A DNA stretch of 64,000 nucleotides from Bacillota bacterium (GCA_023426125.1 JAFABI010000053.1:97803-161802); one strand, 5' to 3'; counted from the stretch's first letter, positions 35,409 to 44,844 are shown. The notes: generated from the sequence alone by a model not told the origin. A program made the numbers and translations.

Positions 35409-37073
35409 ATGGCACAGCGTATAATAATAATTTTATTGATCCTGGTAATCGTTCTCGGCGGAGGGATGTATGCATACAAGGAGTTGATGCCTCAGCCTGA
35501 GCAGGAGACTTCCGGCCCGGTATACGCAACCAAAGCGGTTACGAAGGGAAATATTGCCGTGGGCGTTGAAACGGTAGGCAGACTGGATCCTTCGCAGTCA
35601 GGCGGACTTAGAGTGGCTGGAAACTACAGGGGCGATGCGGTACAATATACTATCCAGGAGTTTTTTGTCAAAGAAGGAGATGCCGTTAAAGCCGGACAGC
35701 TTGTAGCAAAGCTTGGTTCTTCCGGCCTTGATACCGGCCTTGCAACAAAACAGGAAGAGCTGGACAGCAAAAGCAAGGTGCTGGCAGACCTTTGTCAGAT
35801 ACCGGTTGAACAGATAAACAGTATCAATCCGTCAGGTGGGATCACCATTATGGCGCCAATCGACGGCAACGTAACCGACCTTAACGCAAAGGAAGGGGCG
35901 GAACTGGATCTGGGTCATATCATAGGCAGAGTGGTGGACAATACCAAATACAAAATGGAATTCAAGCTGTTTGTCGCCGAATTTTCAAAAGTCAAAGTAG
36001 GACAAAAAGTCATCCTGCGGTTTGAAAGTTTTGACAATCCTATGGAAGGCACCGTCAGCTACATCAACCCCAATGCGACTCCTTATAAATCCGGAGACGG
36101 CTTTGCAGAAGGCTATGCCCATAACGCTACCGTCGAGGGAACGAATCTGGGCCTCGTACAGCGTGATATGGAAGCGACAGTGGGAGTAAAGGATGATAAG
36201 GGCAATAATTTTTACTTCAATAATAAGGCAAAGGTTACAGGCTTCTCCCAGGATGAGAAAATGGTAAATACCATCAAAGCGGTTGTAACCAAAGTGCATG
36301 TGGACAATATGGATCTGGTCAAAAAAGGCGACCCGATTGTAACGATGTCAGGCAGCGACGTTCAGGAATCGATTCAGAAAAAGCTGGATGAGATCCGGAA
36401 ATTAAGAAATGAGATACAGGAATTATTGACACAGAAAAGCCAGATGGACGTTACCGCTCCAATGGATGGGATCGTTGCCGGCTTATACAGGCAGGTGGGC
36501 GAGGCCATATCGCCGGGTGAATGGTTCGGAAGCATCTATACCGTTTCCGACATGAGCATGTATACTTATGTCGACGATATCGACATTGTCAATATCAGAC
36601 AGGATGCACCGGCAAAGGTGACGGTTGATGCAATTCCCGGCAAAACCTTTACAGGCAAGGTTGAATATGTATCCACCATGGCCGAGCAGTCGGATGGCAA
36701 GACCTCCAAGTTCCAGGTAGGAATAAAAGTGCAGGGAGACGGAGATCTGAAGCCCGGTATGCAGGCAAAAGCTTATATTGATGCGGGAAGCGCCGAAAAT
36801 GTCCTGCTTGTCCCCATTGAAGCAGTATTTGAGGAAAGCGGGAAAATGCAGGTAGAGGTTCTGAATGCGGATGGAACTACACGGATCGCCACCGTCACCC
36901 TGGGGTTGATGAACGACAAGGTAGCGGAAGTCAAGGAAGGATTGGCGGAAGGTGATCTGGCCATTACAGGCAGTACCTCCGATTTGCTGCCCAGCCAGCA
37001 TATAAAATCCGAAGGCGGTCTGATGCCGGCATCGACCAGCAACCCCCAGACGACCCCGAAGCCGCAGAACTAG
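35409..37073 (+). CDS. MacA-like membrane fusion protein 2
   Basis: Adaptor of 554 aa. N-terminal membrane segment (about 4-24); lipoyl halves (VQYTIQEFFVKEGDAVKAGQLVAKLG; GGITIMAPIDGNVTDLNAKEGAELDLG), then a second set (VTKVHVDNMDLVKKGDPIVTM; QMDVTAPMDGIVAGLYRQVGEAISPG) and barrel domains up to a Ser/Thr/Pro-rich tail. The hairpin between halves is short. As in adaptor 1, the lipoyl unit seems duplicated. It sits 28 bp after the ATPase. Confidence 0.87.
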   Translation: MAQRIIIILLILVIVLGGGMYAYKELMPQPEQETSGPVYATKAVTKGNIAVGVETVGRLDPSQSGGLRVAGNYRGDAVQYTIQEFFVKEGDAVKAGQLVAKLGSSGLDTGLATKQEELDSKSKVLADLCQIPVEQINSINPSGGITIMAPIDGNVTDLNAKEGAELDLGHIIGRVVDNTKYKMEFKLFVAEFSKVKVGQKVILRFESFDNPMEGTVSYINPNATPYKSGDGFAEGYAHNATVEGTNLGLVQRDMEATVGVKDDKGNNFYFNNKAKVTGFSQDEKMVNTIKAVVTKVHVDNMDLVKKGDPIVTMSGSDVQESIQKKLDEIRKLRNEIQELLTQKSQMDVTAPMDGIVAGLYRQVGEAISPGEWFGSIYTVSDMSMYTYVDDIDIVNIRQDAPAKVTVDAIPGKTFTGKVEYVSTMAEQSDGKTSKFQVGIKVQGDGDLKPGMQAKAYIDAGSAENVLLVPIEAVFEESGKMQVEVLNADGTTRIATVTLGLMNDKVAEVKEGLAEGDLAITGSTSDLLPSQHIKSEGGLMPASTSNPQTTPKPQN

Positions 37074-37101
37074 TGGGAATAAACGATGGAGATGTTTATT
37101 G

Positions 37102-38505
37102 ATGATAAAAAAAAGTAAAAAACCATTTTATTCAATTTTCACAAGGTTCTGGTTTGCCGCAAGGATGGCTATGCAGGGCATCCTTGCAAATCCTCTCCGC
37201 TCCGGTCTGACCATCCTGGGAGTCGCCATCGGCGTGGCTTCAGTTGTCAGTCTCATGGGGATCGGCGAAGGTGCGAGAAAAGCTGTGGTAGAACAGTTTA
37301 AGAGCCTTGGGTCCAATGTTATAGCCATCCAGTCCCAGCATGAATCCGCAGATTTCGAACCGGATTATGCCTATGAGCTTATAGACCGTGTACAGGGACT
37401 GGAATCCTCAACCCCTGTTTCCTATGCCAAGACCATTATGAAATGGCGAAGGATCAGAGGCAATGTGGAAATCATGGGCGTAAACAGCAGCTATCCTGCC
37501 ATCAGGGATCACGAAGTGCTGTCAGGCAAATTTTTCAATGAATTGCATGTGAAACAGCGTTCCCAGGTAGCCGTGATAGGATACAGCCTGGCAAAAAGCC
37601 TGTCAAACGGGCGCAACCTTGTGGGAAGCTCTCTTACCCTGGATAGCCAGACCTATTCCATCATCGGGATTATGTCGGAAAAAGGTTCGGGCAACGCGGA
37701 AGGTGTGGACGAAAAGATACTGGTTCCCTATACCTCCGCACTGAAAATATCCGGATCCAAAACAGTGAAGGATATCTGGGGAAAGGCCTCCTCTCAGGTT
37801 GATACCGACCTGGCGGTAGTGCAATTGAGCAGGATCATCAAAACCAAGCTGGGACTCCGCAAGAATGCGCCTACCTATAGTAGTGGGGCCGCCAACGGCG
37901 CTTCAGGCGAAGCTACCTCAGAAGAAGCGTTAAAAGCTGCGGCAGGAGGAGCTGCTGTGGCTGTTGCGTCATCCGACACCGTAGTTTCTGAGCCGGCTCC
38001 CGCTCCGGAAACCCCTGATGACGAAGGAGGGTCCACACCTGAAATCTCGGGACTGGGAGACGATCTGATAACGATAACAAGCCTTAACCAACTGGTGGAA
38101 GAAGCCGACAACACCAACAGGGTCATGACCCTGCTCCTTGGCGGAATAGCCGCCGTCTCTCTGCTTGTAGGCGGACTTGGCATCATGAACATCATGATGG
38201 TTTCCGTTAGTGAGAGGACTGAGGAAATCGGCGTGAGGAGGGCATTAGGGGCAAAGCAGGGGGACCTGTTGTTCCAGTTCATACTGGAAGCGCTGTATGT
38301 AAGCCTCTTCGGTTCCATTGCAGGAATCGCCGCCGGTATTTGGGGGCTGAGCCTTTTCAACAGTCTCGGATATGACACGGCAGTAAGCTTCCAGGCGATA
38401 AAAATCGCCTCTGTTGTGGCAATGGCATCCGGCTTGCTCTTTGGAGTATATCCGGCAGTGTCCGCTTCCGCCCTGCCGCCGGTAGAAGCTCTCAGGAGGC
38501 AGTAG
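37102..38505 (+). CDS. MacB-like ABC exporter permease 2
   Basis: Permease of 467 aa: N-terminal helix (LTILGVAIGVASVVSL), periplasmic core, and three C-terminal helices with GGLGIMNIMMVSVSERTEEIGVRRALGAKQG. An Ala/Ser/Pro-rich linker of about 70 residues (near 265-320) not found in permease 1 precedes the second helix. A TTG at 37099 adjoins the ATG used here. Last gene of the operon. Confidence 0.9.
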   Translation: MIKKSKKPFYSIFTRFWFAARMAMQGILANPLRSGLTILGVAIGVASVVSLMGIGEGARKAVVEQFKSLGSNVIAIQSQHESADFEPDYAYELIDRVQGLESSTPVSYAKTIMKWRRIRGNVEIMGVNSSYPAIRDHEVLSGKFFNELHVKQRSQVAVIGYSLAKSLSNGRNLVGSSLTLDSQTYSIIGIMSEKGSGNAEGVDEKILVPYTSALKISGSKTVKDIWGKASSQVDTDLAVVQLSRIIKTKLGLRKNAPTYSSGAANGASGEATSEEALKAAAGGAAVAVASSDTVVSEPAPAPETPDDEGGSTPEISGLGDDLITITSLNQLVEEADNTNRVMTLLLGGIAAVSLLVGGLGIMNIMMVSVSERTEEIGVRRALGAKQGDLLFQFILEALYVSLFGSIAGIAAGIWGLSLFNSLGYDTAVSFQAIKIASVVAMASGLLFGVYPAVSASALPPVEALRRQ

Positions 38506-38557
38506 CAGGTACGCAGGCGGCAATGGTTCCGCTTGTATTAGTACATTCAGGATAGGT

Positions 38558-38630
38558 GCTGTCATTCTGAAGGTCAGTGAAGAATCTTTTAAGTTCCTTC
38601 ACCGGCGTTCAGGATGGCAGCTTTTATTTT
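38558..38630 (+). terminator. Terminator-like hairpin after permease 2
   Basis: GCTGTCATTCTGAA (38558-38571) pairs with TTCAGGATGGCAGC (38608-38621) with two G-U pairs, contains an inner GTGAAG/CTTCAC stem, and is followed by TTTTATTTT. The sequence resembles the widespread TCATTCTGA repeat, here used as a terminator. Confidence 0.6.
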
Positions 38631-38851
38631 AGGAGTACTGCAGCTTCCCTTTTTATGGACTGCATTTACCGAAACTTCTATGGTACTCATTACCCCTCTC
38701 CCGCCGCGCAAAATCCATGACGAAGAAGCCAAGGCCGGCCTGTCTCAAGGAATGTCCGTCCCGGAAACAAGTTGGCTCCCCGTCATGGATTCACCTTTTA
38801 AGTATGGGCAAATCCCCTGTGATTATACATATTCCCCAATGCCCTGGAAAA

Positions 38852-38860
38852 TGGTAGAAT
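38852..38860 (+). promoter_or_regulatory. Extended -10 for the cca gene
   Basis: TGG-TAGAAT ends 33 bp before the start codon. No good -35 is visible, as is usual for extended -10 promoters. Confidence 0.45.
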
Positions 38861-38892
38861 ATATTTACGCAACAGTACTAAAGGAGAGGTTA

Positions 38893-40239
38893 ATGCAATT
38901 GGATCCGGTTAAAATCCGCATTCCCCTGAACATTAAAACGGCATTGGCGCAGCTGCATCAAGCCGGTTTTGAGGCATATGTCGTCGGCGGCTGCGTACGG
39001 GATACTTTCCTGGGAAAAGCTCCTCAAGACTGGGATATCGCAACTTCAGCCACTCCCCACGAGATACGGGGGGTATTTGGCGGCTATCGGCAAATCGATA
39101 CCGGATTGAAACATGGAACGGTAATGGTTGTAATGGACAGCGGATTGGTAGAAATTACGACCTTCCGGGTTGACGGCAAATATTCCGACGGCAGGAGACC
39201 GGACAGTGTAGCTTTTACTGCAAGCATCACCGAAGACCTGGCCCGCAGGGACTTTACCATCAATGCCTGCGCTATTACGGGTACGCTCCTCATCGATCCT
39301 TTTGGAGGCCGGGAGGATACAAAGAATCGATTGATCCGCTGCGTGGGAGACCCTGTAAAAAGATTTACCGAGGATGCTTTACGGATTTTAAGAGGCATCC
39401 GCTTCGCGGCGGTATTGGATTTTAAAGTGGAAGAAAAAACAAAAACAGCCATGCTGGAGTGCAGGCATTTGCTTGAAAATGTATCCCAGGAGCGGATAAC
39501 CGCCGAGTTTTGCAAAACCTTGCCGGGAACGAGTGTTAAAAATACCCTGCTGGAATTCAAGGACATCCTGGGTTTTCTATTGCCGGAAATCAAGGATATG
39601 ATAGGATTCGACCAGCATAACCTCTACCATGTGTATGACGTTTTTGAACACTCTTTAAACGCTGTGGAATCAATCGAAAGCGACATTATCCTTAGAACCG
39701 CCATGTTTTTCCATGATGTAGGCAAACCTGCCTGCTACTCCCTGGATGAAAAGGCCGTGGGCCATTTTTACGGACATCCGGAAATATCCGCCGATATGGC
39801 CGGAAAAATACTTCAAAGGATGAGATTTTCAATAGCCCACAGCCATGCTATCACCGAATTAATTAAGTACCACGACCATCCGTTGGAATTAAACTCGAAA
39901 AGTGTAAAAAAACTGATGAACAAGCTGGGAGAGGTTCAATTCAGAAGGCTGCTGAAAGTAAAACGGGCCGACATTCTGGCCCAAAACCCCGCCTTTGCAA
40001 ATGAAAGACTAAAAAAGCTGGATATCCTCGAAGGGATTCTTAATGGAATCCTGGCAACCAATGCCTGCATTACTCTCCGCGATCTGGCGGTCAACGGAGA
40101 TGATCTGATTCTGCTGGGCATTCCCGAGGGAAAGCAGATAGGCGATGTCTTGAACCGGCTTCTGGAAACGGTGCTCAACGAAGAAACGGAGAACAGCAAG
40201 GATGCCTTGCTGGAAAAGGCCAGGGCTATGATTTGTTAG
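38893..40239 (+). CDS. cca: CCA tRNA nucleotidyltransferase with HD domain
   Basis: Adds or repairs the 3' CCA of tRNA. 448 aa. Nucleotidyltransferase head GGCVRDTFLGKAPQDWDIAT with the DxD pair, RRDFTINA, and the RGIRFAAVLDF neck; an HD domain follows (HNLYHVYDVFEHSL, FFHDVGKP). AAGGAGAGG precedes the ATG. The frame is open for 93 codons upstream, but that part is unlike the family and contains the promoter, so it is not coding. Single gene. Confidence 0.93.
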   Translation: MQLDPVKIRIPLNIKTALAQLHQAGFEAYVVGGCVRDTFLGKAPQDWDIATSATPHEIRGVFGGYRQIDTGLKHGTVMVVMDSGLVEITTFRVDGKYSDGRRPDSVAFTASITEDLARRDFTINACAITGTLLIDPFGGREDTKNRLIRCVGDPVKRFTEDALRILRGIRFAAVLDFKVEEKTKTAMLECRHLLENVSQERITAEFCKTLPGTSVKNTLLEFKDILGFLLPEIKDMIGFDQHNLYHVYDVFEHSLNAVESIESDIILRTAMFFHDVGKPACYSLDEKAVGHFYGHPEISADMAGKILQRMRFSIAHSHAITELIKYHDHPLELNSKSVKKLMNKLGEVQFRRLLKVKRADILAQNPAFANERLKKLDILEGILNGILATNACITLRDLAVNGDDLILLGIPEGKQIGDVLNRLLETVLNEETENSKDALLEKARAMIC

Positions 40240-40285
40240 CAGGTGCATTTATTTCTGTATGCGATATACCTTAATCACATTTATG

Positions 40286-40310
40286 CGGACGCGCAATGCG
40301 CGCCCCTATA
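40286..40310. repeat. Partial GTAGGGGCG-family repeat
   Basis: GCGGACGCGCAATGCGCG followed by CCCCTATA, just after cca, between converging genes. Confidence 0.65.
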
Positions 40311-40362
40311 CTGCATGTATCCTGCCATACTCATTATTACTGTAGGGCCTGCCCGCCTCTTT

Positions 40363-41733
40363 TCAATCCTTCTTCAACCGGGCCAGGGAGGCAAAAATAC
40401 CCGCAAAGCACAAAATACTAAGAATAATAAATATAATCCTGCTGCTTTCAATGAATTTGCCGAAGTATTGGGGGGTTACGGTCACCTTCCCCATATGTAC
40501 CGCAAAGACCAAGGTTGCCGTCCCCATGCTGAAGACCTGTCCAATCAGACGCATTGTGCCGACGATTCCCGAAGCCACCCCGTAAAACTTCTTTTCCACC
40601 GCGTTCATGATTGCGCTGGTATTGGGTGAGGAAAAAAAGGCAAAACCGACTCCCAGCAGTGCCAGCCCGATAGCAATATACCATATGCTTGTACCCTCCG
40701 AAATAAAAACCAGCGTGACCAACCCTGCCACCGTCAGCAGCATTCCGACGGAAGATATCTTGTGGGGGTTGGACCTGTCGGACAATCTCCCGGCATAGGG
40801 GGAAAGCAGTGCCTGGAAAACAGGCTGAATCACCAGAACAAGTCCTGCCATGCGAGGATCAAAACCCTTGATATATTGCAAATAAAGGCTTAACAGAAAC
40901 CCCACTGCAAACGTCGCACTGTAGTTGATCAAAGCTGCCAGGTTGGAAAGGATGAATGTCGTGTTCCCCTTGAAAATGGTCATGTCCAGGATTGGGCTCT
41001 TCGTCCGGGCCTGCAGCAGGCCGAAGCCGACAAAACCCGCCAGGCCGACCATGATAAGGATCGCCCCGAGTATTCCGGGCAGCAGCAAAAAGCCATACAT
41101 CACGCCAAACAAAGCCATGCCGTAAAAAAGGGAATCGGTGACTTTAAAGGTCTCGGTCTGAGCCTCGGCCCATTCATCCTTCAGCTTTGTCAAAACAGCG
41201 AGAATGATTGCCGCACCCAGAAGAACGCTTAGAAAGAATATGCTCCTCCATGTCAGATATTGCGTTAGAAAGCCGCCGATTACCGGTCCTGCGGACAGTC
41301 CCATATAAGTGAAGGCAACATTTATTCCGATGGCTTTCCCCCTTTTCTCCGGAGGAAAGACGGAGGTGAGGATTGCGATGCCCGTACTGAAGACCATTGA
41401 ACTGCCAAAGCCTTGAAGCACCCTGAAGATCAGCAGCAAAGGCTCCGAACCCGATATGCCGCATAGCAGCGACGCGAGTGTGGTAATCAGCATCCCATAC
41501 AAAAAAATCCGTTTCCTGCCGTGGATGTCGGCAATCCTTCCAAAAGGTACGAGGAAAACTCCCGCAGCAAGAAGGTAGGCCGTTGATACCCAGCCGATAG
41601 ATACAGCATCCATGCCGAACTCGCTGCCAATCGCCGGAAGCGCAATGTTCACCGACGACCCCAAAAACGGTATGATGAATGAACTCAAAGCTATGATATA
41701 TTGTACAATCGTTCTGTTGTCTTTTTTCTCCAT
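40363..41733 (-). CDS. MFS drug/metabolite exporter (DHA2, EmrB/QacA type)
   Basis: Protein of 456 aa with about 14 helices. Motif A as PFGRIADIHGRKRIF near residue 62, motif C-like GPVIGGFL near 145 and LSPYAGRLSDRSNPH in the second half. Proton-driven export of drugs or metabolites. Start at 41733, with GGAGGG close in front; an earlier frame start lies in the leader. Single gene; a palindrome lies in its upstream region. Confidence 0.88.
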   Translation of the reverse strand: MEKKDNRTIVQYIIALSSFIIPFLGSSVNIALPAIGSEFGMDAVSIGWVSTAYLLAAGVFLVPFGRIADIHGRKRIFLYGMLITTLASLLCGISGSEPLLLIFRVLQGFGSSMVFSTGIAILTSVFPPEKRGKAIGINVAFTYMGLSAGPVIGGFLTQYLTWRSIFFLSVLLGAAIILAVLTKLKDEWAEAQTETFKVTDSLFYGMALFGVMYGFLLLPGILGAILIMVGLAGFVGFGLLQARTKSPILDMTIFKGNTTFILSNLAALINYSATFAVGFLLSLYLQYIKGFDPRMAGLVLVIQPVFQALLSPYAGRLSDRSNPHKISSVGMLLTVAGLVTLVFISEGTSIWYIAIGLALLGVGFAFFSSPNTSAIMNAVEKKFYGVASGIVGTMRLIGQVFSMGTATLVFAVHMGKVTVTPQYFGKFIESSRIIFIILSILCFAGIFASLARLKKD

Positions 41734-41784
41734 ATTCCCTCCAGGGCATTGGGCACTCCGGCGAAGCATTTTATTTATACTTCC

Positions 41785-41818
41785 GTAAACAGTATGCCGA
41801 TGCGTCCGAGCTGTTTAC
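41785..41818 (-). promoter_or_regulatory. Inverted repeat upstream of the MFS gene
   Basis: GTAAACAG (41785-41792) and CTGTTTAC (41811-41818) are perfect 8-bp arms around 18 bp, 52 bp before the start. Possible repressor operator; no regulator adjoins it. Confidence 0.4.
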
Positions 41819-41906
41819 AGAAGGCCAATAATGCCGACAGGTTTGTTTACTCGCTGGTGCCATTCTTTTAACATACCCATCTTTCGCTCTAAATAACATC
41901 AGACTC

Positions 41907-42860
41907 CTATCCGGGATAAGCATCCTTACCGTTTTCACGCTCCGGTCCTCTGTCCTTGACAGGCAGCCTCTTGAAAACACCCACTCTGGAAACCGAAAAA
42001 ATAATGAGGCCGGCCCAGATCAGGCCGAAGCATACCATTTCGATTGCGGAGAACTTCTCCTTATAAAGGAAGATGCCGAGAATCAAGCTGATGGTAGGCG
42101 AAAGGTATTGCAAGAAACCCAGGGTCGACAGCTCGATTTTCTTGGCGCCCGCTCCGAAAAGCAGGAGCGGGGTCGCCGTTACCACTCCGGCGCAAAACAG
42201 CAGGAGAAGGAGCGGCAGCGGAAGGGTTCCAAAAACGCCGTTGCCGGCCAGCTCGTTCCAGAGGATATAAGCCGCCGCAGCCGGCAGCAAAATCACCGTC
42301 TCAAGAGTCAGCCCCGCAGTAGCATTTGCATTGACCAGCTTTTTCAAAAGGCCGTACAATCCGAAGGTTACCGCCAGCACCAGCGCTATCCAGGGTATTT
42401 TGCCATATTTGACGGTAATAAGGGCAATCCCGGCAGCAGCAAGGAAAAAGGCGATATATTTGTACCGATCCAATTTTTCCTTTAATACCAGAACCCCTAG
42501 CAGGATCGATACAAGCGGGTTCATGTAATAGCCCATGCTGGCTTCGATGATATGATCGGAATTGACAGCCCAGATATATGTATACCAGTTTATTGCAATA
42601 AGGATCGCACAACATGCAATAATAAGCATGTCCCTCTTATTTGAAAGCACAGCCCTCAAGCTGCCCAGACCGCCGGTTGCCAGCAGAAGCACGGCAAGAA
42701 ACAGAACCGACCAGATGATCCTGTGTGCAATGATCTGGTCGGAAGGTACGCTTTTCAATGCTTTCCAGTATAAAGGCAGTACTCCCCACATCCCATAGGA
42801 TAATGCGACCTTAAGTACTCCATCCGGTTGGTTTTTCCCTTTTATTTCATCCGCAATCAC
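41907..42860 (-). CDS. rarD: RarD-type EamA-family transporter
   Basis: Protein of 317 aa with ten helices in two EamA halves. RarD marks: GVLPLYWKALKSVPSDQIIAHRIIWS at the N-terminus and ELSTLGFLQYLSPTISLILGIFLYKE near 250. Named after the E. coli chloramphenicol-sensitive protein; substrate is unproven. Single gene, 52 bp after serA's end on the same strand. Confidence 0.9.
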   Translation of the reverse strand: MIADEIKGKNQPDGVLKVALSYGMWGVLPLYWKALKSVPSDQIIAHRIIWSVLFLAVLLLATGGLGSLRAVLSNKRDMLIIACCAILIAINWYTYIWAVNSDHIIEASMGYYMNPLVSILLGVLVLKEKLDRYKYIAFFLAAAGIALITVKYGKIPWIALVLAVTFGLYGLLKKLVNANATAGLTLETVILLPAAAAYILWNELAGNGVFGTLPLPLLLLLFCAGVVTATPLLLFGAGAKKIELSTLGFLQYLSPTISLILGIFLYKEKFSAIEMVCFGLIWAGLIIFSVSRVGVFKRLPVKDRGPERENGKDAYPG

Positions 42861-42912
42861 ATTTGTCCGGCTCCTTTTGCATAAAACATAAAATCTGCAA
42901 TCCTTCCCCCTG

Positions 42913-44517
42913 CTAGAACTTGATCATGGTAGCCTTAAGGACCCCATCCATGCCGCGTAAAACCTTCAGCACATCCTCATCCGCTTCCTGGTCCACGCTT
43001 ACAAAGGAAACGGCTTTTTCGCCCTTCCGGTTTCTGCTCCACTGCATGGCGGCGATGTTGATATCCCTTTCCCCCAACGCAGAGCCGATACGGCCAATGA
43101 TGCCGGGCTTGTCTATATTCTGGATGGCAATGACATAGGGAGTTGGCTCGAAATCCAGCTTATAGCCGAAGAAATCGACGATGCGCATCTCCTCTCTGGC
43201 AAAAATTGTGCCGGCAACGCTCAATTGCCTGCTCTTTGTAATAAACTTGACAGTGATGAGATTGGTGTATTTGTCCAGATGGCTGCGCTTGCTTTCAATC
43301 ATTTCGATGCCCATGTTGTTCAGCATCAATTCGGCGTTGACATAATTGACTTTTTCCTTGATAACGGGATCCAGGAAGCCTTTCAGCGCGGAAAGGGAAA
43401 ACATTCTTGTTTCCTTGTCCGCCAGATCTCCGCTGTAAATGATTTCAATCTTCTGAACCGTTTCCTTCTCCGCCTGGTAGTAGATCTTCCCCAGCATTTC
43501 CGCCAGCACGATATATGCCTTAAGGCCGTTCAAATCATCCGCCTGCATGGGAGGCATGTTCACCGCCGCAACCACTTCACCCTTCAATGCGTTGGCGACA
43601 AGGGTCGTAACTGCAGTGCCCACGTTATAATTCGCCTCCTCCGTGGAGGCTCCCAGATGGGGAGTTACAATGACGTTGTCGAAATCCAGCAGAGGATTTT
43701 TATAGTCCTGCTCCTCCGGCTTTTTATCGTAGTTTGGCTCGGGATCCAGCACGTCGATTCCGGCACCGGCTACATGGCCGCTCTTCAGCGCTTCATACAG
43801 CGCCTTTTCGTTAACAAGGCCGCCTCTTGCGGCATTAATAATCCTTACCCCTTTTTTGCAGAGCTTTAACTGTTCCGCCCCGATGATTCCATAAGTCTCA
43901 GAGGTCTTGGGAGTATGCAGGGTAATGAGGTCCGACTGCTTTAACAGCTCCTCCAGCGTTTCGCATTTCTCTACGCCGTACTTTTTGAACTTTTCATCGG
44001 TGATGTATGGGTCGTAGGCAACGAGCTTCATATTGCAGCCCTTCAGCTTGGTGGCGACAATGGAACCGATTCTGCCCAGCCCGATAATGCCGGCCGTCTT
44101 TTGATCCAGCTCGTTGCCAAGGAATCTGTTCCTTCGGAATTCACCGCGCCTTGCCGCCGCATTGGCCTGGGGAATGTTCCTGAATACGCTGAAGGCCAGC
44201 CCGACCGCCAGTTCCGCCGCGGCCATGATATTGCTCTCGGGGGTGTTTACCACCAGGATGCCTTTTCTTGTGCAGGCTTTCACATCGATGTTGTCGATCC
44301 CGTTGCCCGCTCTTCCCGCTACCTTAAGGTTTATCCCCTTTTCAACAAGCTCGGCGTTCACTTTGGTCACGCTTCTTACGATGATTGCATCATAGTCCGC
44401 GATAATTTCCAGCAGCTCATTATGGGATATACCGTACTTTGTATCTACCTCAAACCCGCATTCCTTCAGGTGGTCAATGCCTTCCTGCGCAATTCTCTCC
44501 GTTACAATTACCTTCAT
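42913..44517 (-). CDS. serA: D-3-phosphoglycerate dehydrogenase
   Basis: First committed step of serine synthesis (3-phosphoglycerate to 3-phosphohydroxypyruvate, with NAD). 534 aa: catalytic domain, NAD-binding GLGRIGSIVATKL near residue 145, active Arg/Glu/His (GRAGNGIDNID, ARGGLVNE, TPHLGASTEEA), an intervening domain and a C-terminal ACT domain (IDKPGIIGRIGSALGERDINIAAMQWSR). AGGAGG precedes the ATG at 44517. A glycine riboswitch and a strong promoter lie upstream. No serC or serB adjoins it. Confidence 0.95.
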   Translation of the reverse strand: MKVIVTERIAQEGIDHLKECGFEVDTKYGISHNELLEIIADYDAIIVRSVTKVNAELVEKGINLKVAGRAGNGIDNIDVKACTRKGILVVNTPESNIMAAAELAVGLAFSVFRNIPQANAAARRGEFRRNRFLGNELDQKTAGIIGLGRIGSIVATKLKGCNMKLVAYDPYITDEKFKKYGVEKCETLEELLKQSDLITLHTPKTSETYGIIGAEQLKLCKKGVRIINAARGGLVNEKALYEALKSGHVAGAGIDVLDPEPNYDKKPEEQDYKNPLLDFDNVIVTPHLGASTEEANYNVGTAVTTLVANALKGEVVAAVNMPPMQADDLNGLKAYIVLAEMLGKIYYQAEKETVQKIEIIYSGDLADKETRMFSLSALKGFLDPVIKEKVNYVNAELMLNNMGIEMIESKRSHLDKYTNLITVKFITKSRQLSVAGTIFAREEMRIVDFFGYKLDFEPTPYVIAIQNIDKPGIIGRIGSALGERDINIAAMQWSRNRKGEKAVSFVSVDQEADEDVLKVLRGMDGVLKATMIKF

Positions 44518-44548
44518 ATAAGATCCTCCTGTCAATAAAAGTAAAAGC

Positions 44549-44567
44549 CAAATCCAATAAAGATTTG
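44549..44567 (-). terminator. Possible intrinsic terminator between riboswitch and serA
   Basis: On the transcript CAAATC and GATTTG pair around a 7-nt loop, then GGCTTTTACTTTTATT. Short A/T-rich stem, so weak, but placed where a riboswitch expression platform is expected. Confidence 0.45.
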
Positions 44568-44605
44568 ACCTCTAAAATGCATGCAGCCTGTACATGAATT
44601 TTCAA

Positions 44606-44727
44606 CTCTGTCCTTTTGCCTGAGAGATTATGGCTTGTAAAAAGCCTTGCCCCTTCGGCGCCGTCACGGTCTCTCCAGAGGTCCGTCCCGATGAGGTCGT
44701 TCTTGTCTTCCCCACCGTTCATCCGCC
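44606..44727 (-). promoter_or_regulatory. Glycine riboswitch upstream of serA
   Basis: On the minus strand the aptamer core is clear: CTCTGGAGAGACC (44668-44680), GGCGCCGAAGGGGCAA (44647-44662) and CTCTCAGGCAAAAGGACAGAG (44606-44626), matching the glycine aptamer consensus, with CTCTG/CAGAG closing P1. Only one full aptamer is seen; the 45 nt before it may form the ghost-aptamer stem of singlet types. Glycine riboswitches usually control glycine cleavage or transport; here the gene is serA. Confidence 0.92.
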
Positions 44728-44747
44728 TTTATGAATTTATTATACCT

Positions 44748-44777
44748 ATTATAGAATATTAGTTAAAAATTTGTCAA
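44748..44777 (-). promoter_or_regulatory. Promoter of the riboswitch-serA transcript
   Basis: TTGACA (44772-44777), 18-bp spacer, TATAAT (44748-44753) on the minus strand. Both hexamers are perfect. Confidence 0.8.
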
Positions 44778-44789
44778 GCTTTTTTTTAG

Positions 44790-44831
44790 GGACAGGTTCC
44801 TCGTCCCAATCCTGGGACAAGGAACCTGTCC
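44790..44831. repeat. GGACAGGTTCC palindrome
   Basis: Arms 44790-44808 and 44813-44831 pair over 19 bp with one mismatch (GGACAGGTTCCT...GTCCCA). It lies between lysA's end and the serA promoter. T-rich DNA precedes it on the plus strand and no U-tract follows on the minus, so it looks like a REP element, not a terminator. Confidence 0.75.
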
Positions 44832-44844
44832 TTCCGTCTGATTT

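Noticed and set aside
38614..38892. N-terminal extension of the CCA-adding enzyme
   Set aside because: The family starts at the ATG at 38893, which has an AAGGAGAGG site; the upstream part contains the likely promoter and a terminator.
44779..44831. Rho-independent terminator for lysA
   Set aside because: The GGACAGG palindrome has a T-run on the wrong side for the minus-strand transcript; classed as a repeat.
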